Below are positions 59,829 through 64,000 of a DNA stretch of 64,000 bases, piece by piece (position 1 is the stretch's first letter; each line of letters opens with the position of its first letter). The notes below the pieces were generated by a model. That model saw only the letters and a program-made list of their open reading frames with translations, was not told the DNA's origin and ran no database searches. The stretch is from Gracilimonas sp964505215 (GTDB lineage: Bacteria > Bacteroidota > Rhodothermia > Balneolales > Balneolaceae), in contig CAZDGU010000012.1 of the NCBI GenBank assembly GCA_964505215.1, positions 1 to 64,000 of the forward strand, in the 5' to 3' direction. The translations under genes and the position numbers were made by a program.

Positions 59829-60821
59829 CTACTTTTCTAAAAACAGTCGTATCAATTCTTTAGCCGCTTTATAAGAAGAAATATGGTTTTCCTGAACTTT
59901 AAGCTGATATTCTTCTAACCGCCGGGCAAGTTCCTCATTCCTATAAAAAGCCTGATGAAGTTCGTAATTGATGCTTTCCTTTAGCCAGTAATTGGCCTGT
60001 TCTTTCCGCTGCTGTTCAAAATACCCTTTGGTTTTGGTGTGATGGACAAAAGCTTCAACAATCTCCCAAACCTTATCAATGCCTTTGTTGTGAAAGGCTG
60101 AACAAGTAGCCACTTTGGGTATCCAGCCTGAGGGGGTGGGTGGAAACAAGTGTAAGGCTCTTTTATATTCAGATTTAGCCGCTCTGGCCGCTCGCTCATT
60201 CCCCGAATCTGCTTTGTTGATGACAATAGAATCGGCCATTTCCATAATACCACGCTTAATCCCCTGAAGCTCATCGCCGGCTCCGGCAAGCATTAGCAGT
60301 AAAAAGAAATCAACCATAGAATGCACCGCCGTTTCTGATTGACCCACGCCCACGGTTTCTATAAAAATGGTGTTGAATCCGGCGGCTTCGCACAGCGTAA
60401 TCGTTTCGCGCGTGCTGCGGGCCACACCACCCAGAGAGCCGGAAGTGGGCGTTGGCCGAATATAGGCATTGGAATGATTGGAGAGCGTTTCCATGCGCGT
60501 TTTATCGCCCAAAATACTGCCGCGTGTTTTAGAACTGCTGGGATCTACCGCCAGTACTGCAAGCGAGCGCTGTTCTTCTTCAAGAATATAATTTCCAAGC
60601 GCTTCAATAAACGTGCTTTTCCCCACGCCGGGAACGCCGGTAATGCCAATACGCACCGATTTTCCGGAATGAGGAAGGCAGGCTTCTATAATTTCCTGAG
60701 CCAGTTCCTGATCATCACTCCGCGTACTTTCAACCAGCGTAATAGCCCGGCTTAAAAGCATTCGGTTACCGGAGAGAATACCGTCTATAAATTCTTCGGA
60801 AGAGGGAAGATTTCTACCCAT
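59829..60821 (-). CDS. meaB: Methylmalonyl-CoA mutase-associated GTPase MeaB
   Basis: A 330-residue G-protein chaperone that loads and protects the B12 cofactor of methylmalonyl-CoA mutase. It has the Walker A GVPGVGKSTFIEAL, LAVDPSSSKTRGSILGDKT, FIETVGVGQSE and VINKADSGN (NKxD). The start at 60821 (MGRNLPSSEEFIDGI) overlaps the mutB stop by 8 bp. An upstream ATG at 60899 would add a non-conserved sequence and lies within mutB. Forms an operon with mutA and mutB. Confidence 0.95.
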   Translation of the reverse strand: MGRNLPSSEEFIDGILSGNRMLLSRAITLVESTRSDDQELAQEIIEACLPHSGKSVRIGITGVPGVGKSTFIEALGNYILEEEQRSLAVLAVDPSSSKTRGSILGDKTRMETLSNHSNAYIRPTPTSGSLGGVARSTRETITLCEAAGFNTIFIETVGVGQSETAVHSMVDFFLLLMLAGAGDELQGIKRGIMEMADSIVINKADSGNERAARAAKSEYKRALHLFPPTPSGWIPKVATCSAFHNKGIDKVWEIVEAFVHHTKTKGYFEQQRKEQANYWLKESINYELHQAFYRNEELARRLEEYQLKVQENHISSYKAAKELIRLFLEK

Positions 60822-62961
60822 TGCCGCTGTCGGTATAATTTTGAGTGAGCAGATCGAGTAACTGTTTGGCCGCTTTTGGAATGACCGTTCCCGGCCCAAA
60901 TATGGCGGTTACGCCGGCATCATATAAAAAGTCATAATCCTGTTGCGGAATTACGCCACCGGCAATGACCAAAATATCATCTCGCCCGTGTTTTTGAAGC
61001 TCTTCAATGACTTCCGGAACCAGCGATTTGTGGCTTCCGGCCAGGCTGGAAACGCCTATAATATGCACGTCATTTTCAACGGCCTGCCGCGCTGCTTCTT
61101 CCGGAGTTTGAAACAGAGGGCCGATGTCCACATCAAAGCCTAAATCGGCAAAACCGGTAGATATTACTTTGGCGCCACGGTCGTGTCCGTCCTGACCAAC
61201 TTTTGCTACCATAATACGCGGGCGGCGGCCATCTAATTCAGCAAAAGCATCGGCTGCTTTTAGCGCGGCATTAAAAGCGTCATTGTTTTTCAGTTCGGAT
61301 GAATACACGCCGGATATTGATTTTATAGTTGCTTTGTACCGTCCAAACGCCTCTTCCATGGCATCAGATATTTCACCAAGAGTAGCACGTTCGCGGGCGG
61401 CATCTACTGCCAAAGCTAATAAATTTCCATCACCCGATTTTGCACAGGCAGTCAGTTTTTCCAAAGCCTGCTGAACCGCATCGGAATTACGCTCTTCTTT
61501 CATTTTATTGAGGCGCTGAATCTGCGATTTCCGCACTTTTACGTTATCTACTTCCAGCACGTCAATCTCCGAAGACTCTTCCGTCACGTATTTATTCACG
61601 CCCACAATGGTATCTTTTCCGGAGTCGATGCGCGCCTGTTTTCGGGCAGCTGCTTCTTCAATCCGCATTTTGGGAATGCCGGTTTCTATGGCTTTGGCCA
61701 TTCCACCCAGTTCTTCCACTTCACCAATCAGCGACCACGCTCTGCGGGCAATTTGGTCGGTCAGATATTCCACATAATAGGAGCCGGCCCATGGGTCCAC
61801 AGCTTTTGTGATTCCGGTTTCTTCCTGCAAAAACAGCTGCGTATTTCGGGCAATTCGAGCCGAGAAATCGGTGGGGAGCGCAATGGCTTCATCCAGCGCA
61901 TTGGTGTGCAAAGATTGCGTATGGCCCAACGCCGCCGCCATGGCTTCTACCGTGGTACGGGCTACATTATTATACGGATCTTGTTCAGTGAGGCTCCAGC
62001 CGGAAGTTTGAGAATGCGTGCGGAGTGAAAGTGATTTTGGGTTTTTTGGGTTGAAGGACTTCACAATTTTAGCCCAAAGCAGACGCGCTGCACGCATCTT
62101 GGCAATTTCCATAAAATGATTCATCCCAATGCCCCAGAAAAAGGAAATGCGCGGAGCAAAAACATCCACGTCCATGCCCGCTTCAATACCGGTTCGTAAA
62201 TATTCAAGGCCGTTGGCTAAAGTGTAAGCCAGCTCGATATCTGCTGTGGCGCCGGCTTCCTGCATGTGATATCCGCTCACGGAAATAGAGTTGAAGCGAG
62301 GCATATTTTGAGAGGTAAACTCAAAAATATCACCCACAATTTTCATAGAAGGCTCGGGCGGATAGATGTAGGTATTTCGCACCATAAACTCTTTTAAAAT
62401 ATCATTTTGGATGGTGCCTGATAGACCTTTAAGCTCAATTCCCTGCTCTTCTGCCGCTACAATATAAAAGGCCATAATGGGAATTACGGCTCCGTTCATG
62501 GTCATAGAAACGGACATTTTATCCAGCGGTATTTGGTCGAACAGTACTTTCATATCTTCCACTGAGTCGATGGCTACGCCGGCTTTGCCCACATCGCCGG
62601 AAACGCGCGGATGGTCTGAGTCGTAGCCGCGATGAGTGGCTAAATCAAAAGCCACGGATAATCCCTTTTGCCCGGCTTTCAGATTCCGGCGATAAAAAGC
62701 ATTCGATTCTTCAGCTGTCGAAAAGCCTGCATACTGGCGGATGGTCCACGGACGTACGGCATACATGGTAGAATACGGCCCGCGTAAATAAGGGGGAATT
62801 CCGGCGGCATATTCGAGATGCTCCAGATTTTCTATATCCTTTTGGGTGAACCGCGGCTTGATGGAAATTTTCTCCGGAGTTTCCCAATCCGATTTATCGG
62901 GTGAGGGAGATGCTACAGTTTCTTCGAAATCTAAGTCTATGGTTGAAAAATCTTTTTTCAT
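60814..62961 (-). CDS. mutB: Methylmalonyl-CoA mutase large (catalytic) subunit
   Basis: A 715-residue B12-dependent mutase interconverting methylmalonyl-CoA and succinyl-CoA. The TIM-barrel part has PRFTQKDIENLEHLEYAAG, YSTMYAVRPWTIRQYAGF and SISGYHMQEAGA-like active-site residues. The C-terminal B12 domain carries KVGQDGHDRGAKVI, the DxHxxG cobalamin-binding motif. Its start overlaps the mutA stop by 4 bp (ATGA) and its end overlaps meaB. Full length. The pathway handles propionyl-CoA or feeds propionate formation. Confidence 0.96.
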   Translation of the reverse strand: MKKDFSTIDLDFEETVASPSPDKSDWETPEKISIKPRFTQKDIENLEHLEYAAGIPPYLRGPYSTMYAVRPWTIRQYAGFSTAEESNAFYRRNLKAGQKGLSVAFDLATHRGYDSDHPRVSGDVGKAGVAIDSVEDMKVLFDQIPLDKMSVSMTMNGAVIPIMAFYIVAAEEQGIELKGLSGTIQNDILKEFMVRNTYIYPPEPSMKIVGDIFEFTSQNMPRFNSISVSGYHMQEAGATADIELAYTLANGLEYLRTGIEAGMDVDVFAPRISFFWGIGMNHFMEIAKMRAARLLWAKIVKSFNPKNPKSLSLRTHSQTSGWSLTEQDPYNNVARTTVEAMAAALGHTQSLHTNALDEAIALPTDFSARIARNTQLFLQEETGITKAVDPWAGSYYVEYLTDQIARRAWSLIGEVEELGGMAKAIETGIPKMRIEEAAARKQARIDSGKDTIVGVNKYVTEESSEIDVLEVDNVKVRKSQIQRLNKMKEERNSDAVQQALEKLTACAKSGDGNLLALAVDAARERATLGEISDAMEEAFGRYKATIKSISGVYSSELKNNDAFNAALKAADAFAELDGRRPRIMVAKVGQDGHDRGAKVISTGFADLGFDVDIGPLFQTPEEAARQAVENDVHIIGVSSLAGSHKSLVPEVIEELQKHGRDDILVIAGGVIPQQDYDFLYDAGVTAIFGPGTVIPKAAKQLLDLLTQNYTDSGNG

Positions 62962-64000
62962 GATGCAGCTCCTTTTTGGAGTTCAGCTTCCAAATTTAAC
63001 GGTCGTATTTTTTCAATTTCTATGAATGAATCGTGGCCCGGAGAATCTTTTGTGTTCTCCTGATTTTCTAAAGAAACAGCTTCTTGTTCTTCGGGCTGAT
63101 ATTTATTCACCCCAACCAACAGCTTCTCTTTTTTGCGATATGCTTCTACTTTGTCCTGCCGTGCTTCTGCAATTAACTGCTGTATAAATCCTGATTTCAA
63201 ACATTCAAAAAGTCCGCCTTTTTCCTCAATTTTCTGAAATTGTTTCCAGCTGTTTTGGGCAATGGAATCGGTGAGGGCTTCAATATAATAGGAACCGGCT
63301 CCGGGATCGGCTACGTTGCCGAGGTAAGATTCTTCCTGCAGAATAAGCTGAATATTGCGCGCTATGCGAGAAGCAAAGTTAGAATAATCCGCAAAATGGC
63401 GATCGAATCGGTGAACCGTGAGGGCATTGCATCCGCCTAAAATGGCTGAAATAGCTTCGGTGGTAGTGCGCAGTAAATTATTGTGAGCATCCGTTTTGGC
63501 TTTATTCCAGCCCGCCGTTTCTGCAGAAATAAATGGGTTTTTAACCGCAGTGCCGTACTCTTTCGTAACCTGTTCCCAAAGCAGCTTGAACGCTCGAAGT
63601 TTAGCGATTTCTAAAAAGTAATACGGTCCGCTGCTGAAGTTAAAGGAAAGCCGACCGGCCAACTCTGCCTTCATTCCCAAAAACTCATTTCCGGCGGCCA
63701 GCATAAAAGCCAGCTGCTGAACAATAGTAGCACCTGCATTTGCGTAGGGCGAGCCTTCAACCCCAAAAAAATGAAAAGGAAAATCGCTTTCAGTAATGAG
63801 ATTGGAAAGTGAATCTTTCTCGCGCAACATTCCCGTTTGTACGGCGCGCGAAAATGGACAAAAGGTGAAGTAAACGTTGAGCTTATCGACATCTATTTTC
63901 CTCTGTTCGCAAATTTCTTGCAGCCATCTGGCTATTTTTGGGGTTGAAAGTGAATGCCCAAACAGGAGGGTGATATATTCAAACTGAATGTCGTTAAGCA
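62958..64000 (-). CDS. mutA: Methylmalonyl-CoA mutase small subunit, 5' end outside the window
   Basis: An open reading of 347 residues that continues to the window edge. The frame stays open upstream of the internal Met at 63830 (VYFTFCPFSRAVQTGMLREK), so that Met is not the start and no frameshift is present. It resembles the N-terminal barrel part of MutA: GSPYANAGATIVQQLAFML, YYFLEIAKLRAFKLLWEQV and DPGAGSYYIEALTDSIAQ. The C-terminal B12 domain of the large subunit is absent here, as in many small subunits that are shortened. It is the first gene of the mutA-mutB-meaB operon on the minus strand. Confidence 0.93.
   Translation of the reverse strand, partial: LNDIQFEYITLLFGHSLSTPKIARWLQEICEQRKIDVDKLNVYFTFCPFSRAVQTGMLREKDSLSNLITESDFPFHFFGVEGSPYANAGATIVQQLAFMLAAGNEFLGMKAELAGRLSFNFSSGPYYFLEIAKLRAFKLLWEQVTKEYGTAVKNPFISAETAGWNKAKTDAHNNLLRTTTEAISAILGGCNALTVHRFDRHFADYSNFASRIARNIQLILQEESYLGNVADPGAGSYYIEALTDSIAQNSWKQFQKIEEKGGLFECLKSGFIQQLIAEARQDKVEAYRKKEKLLVGVNKYQPEEQEAVSLENQENTKDSPGHDSFIEIEKIRPLNLEAELQKGAAS

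Noticed and set aside
62958..63830. mutA as a truncated or frameshifted gene starting at the Met at 63830
   Set aside because: Translating the minus strand from the window edge shows one open frame running through 63830, so the gene is only cut by the window.
1..64000. CRISPR arrays, rRNA genes, prophage genes and complete insertion sequences
   Set aside because: No regularly spaced repeats, rRNA sequence, phage structural genes or transposase ORFs were recognised.

Overview
The window looks like chromosomal DNA of a free-living Bacteroidota-type bacterium, most likely a relative of the Balneolales/Rhodothermia. This is inferred, not measured. It rests on a type IX secretion (T9SS) sorting domain of the LLQNYPNPFNPTTT kind, a PorV/PorQ-family protein, TonB receptors with an N-terminal CarboxypepD_reg-like domain, a coaD-rsmD-(DUF3822-like) block, and promoter -7 boxes resembling TAnnTTTG. 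Most of the window is dense housekeeping and envelope gene content. The left 6 kb and four long intergenic stretches have an accessory or repetitive character.

Layout. 1-5.9 kb: an accessory block with every gene on the minus strand. It holds a frameshifted VapC toxin with its antitoxin, a DUF1697 protein, a six-helix membrane protein, and a compact BcgI-like (type IIB) restriction-modification system with its own small XRE regulator. Two imperfect direct repeats of about 100 bp (746-868 and 5686-5824) bracket the DUF1697-to-XRE part. 5.9-9.6 kb: copper handling (CopZ-like chaperone, CopA ATPase, DUF411 protein, small membrane protein). 9.6-13.5 kb: a frameshifted short-chain dehydrogenase, a GroES-like protein, a YitT-type membrane protein, an exported MBL-fold hydrolase and a 56-residue cysteine-rich zinc-ribbon ORF overlapping its end. 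13.6-20.1 kb: a TamA-like/TamB outer-membrane assembly pair. 20.3-24.3 kb: an M14 carboxypeptidase lipoprotein, and a CxxCH lipoprotein divergent from a SCO1-PCu(A)C pair, pointing to copper delivery to cytochrome oxidase. 25.5-29.7 kb: tRNA-Pro(GGG), aminotransferase, coaD, rsmD, a DUF3822-like protein and a GspG-like membrane protein. 29.9-35.4 kb: MATE and YihY transporters, SixA-like phosphatase, Dps, CsbD and MscS (stress functions). 36.3-39.4 kb: a DUF349 coiled-coil protein and an MBL hydrolase. 41.3-52.9 kb: six co-oriented genes, the last four nearly contiguous, encoding two T9SS cargo-like proteins, two lipoproteins, a TonB-dependent receptor and a PorV/Q-family barrel. 53.5-59.8 kb: a second TonB receptor, a nucleotide pyrophosphatase-like lipoprotein, ferredoxin, folP and cdaA. 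59.8-64 kb: meaB, mutB and mutA of methylmalonyl-CoA mutase; mutA runs off the window.

The most unusual signal is not a gene. The long intergenic gaps at 11.7-12.4, 35.4-36.2, 39.4-40.2 and 52.9-53.4 kb share a modular repeat family. Three of them carry a 185-187 nt element closed by AACACCT/AGGTGTT and folding into four hairpins. Two of the hairpins show compensatory base changes between copies, as expected of a structure maintained by selection or of a structured miniature mobile element. The fourth locus has the flanking modules without the element.
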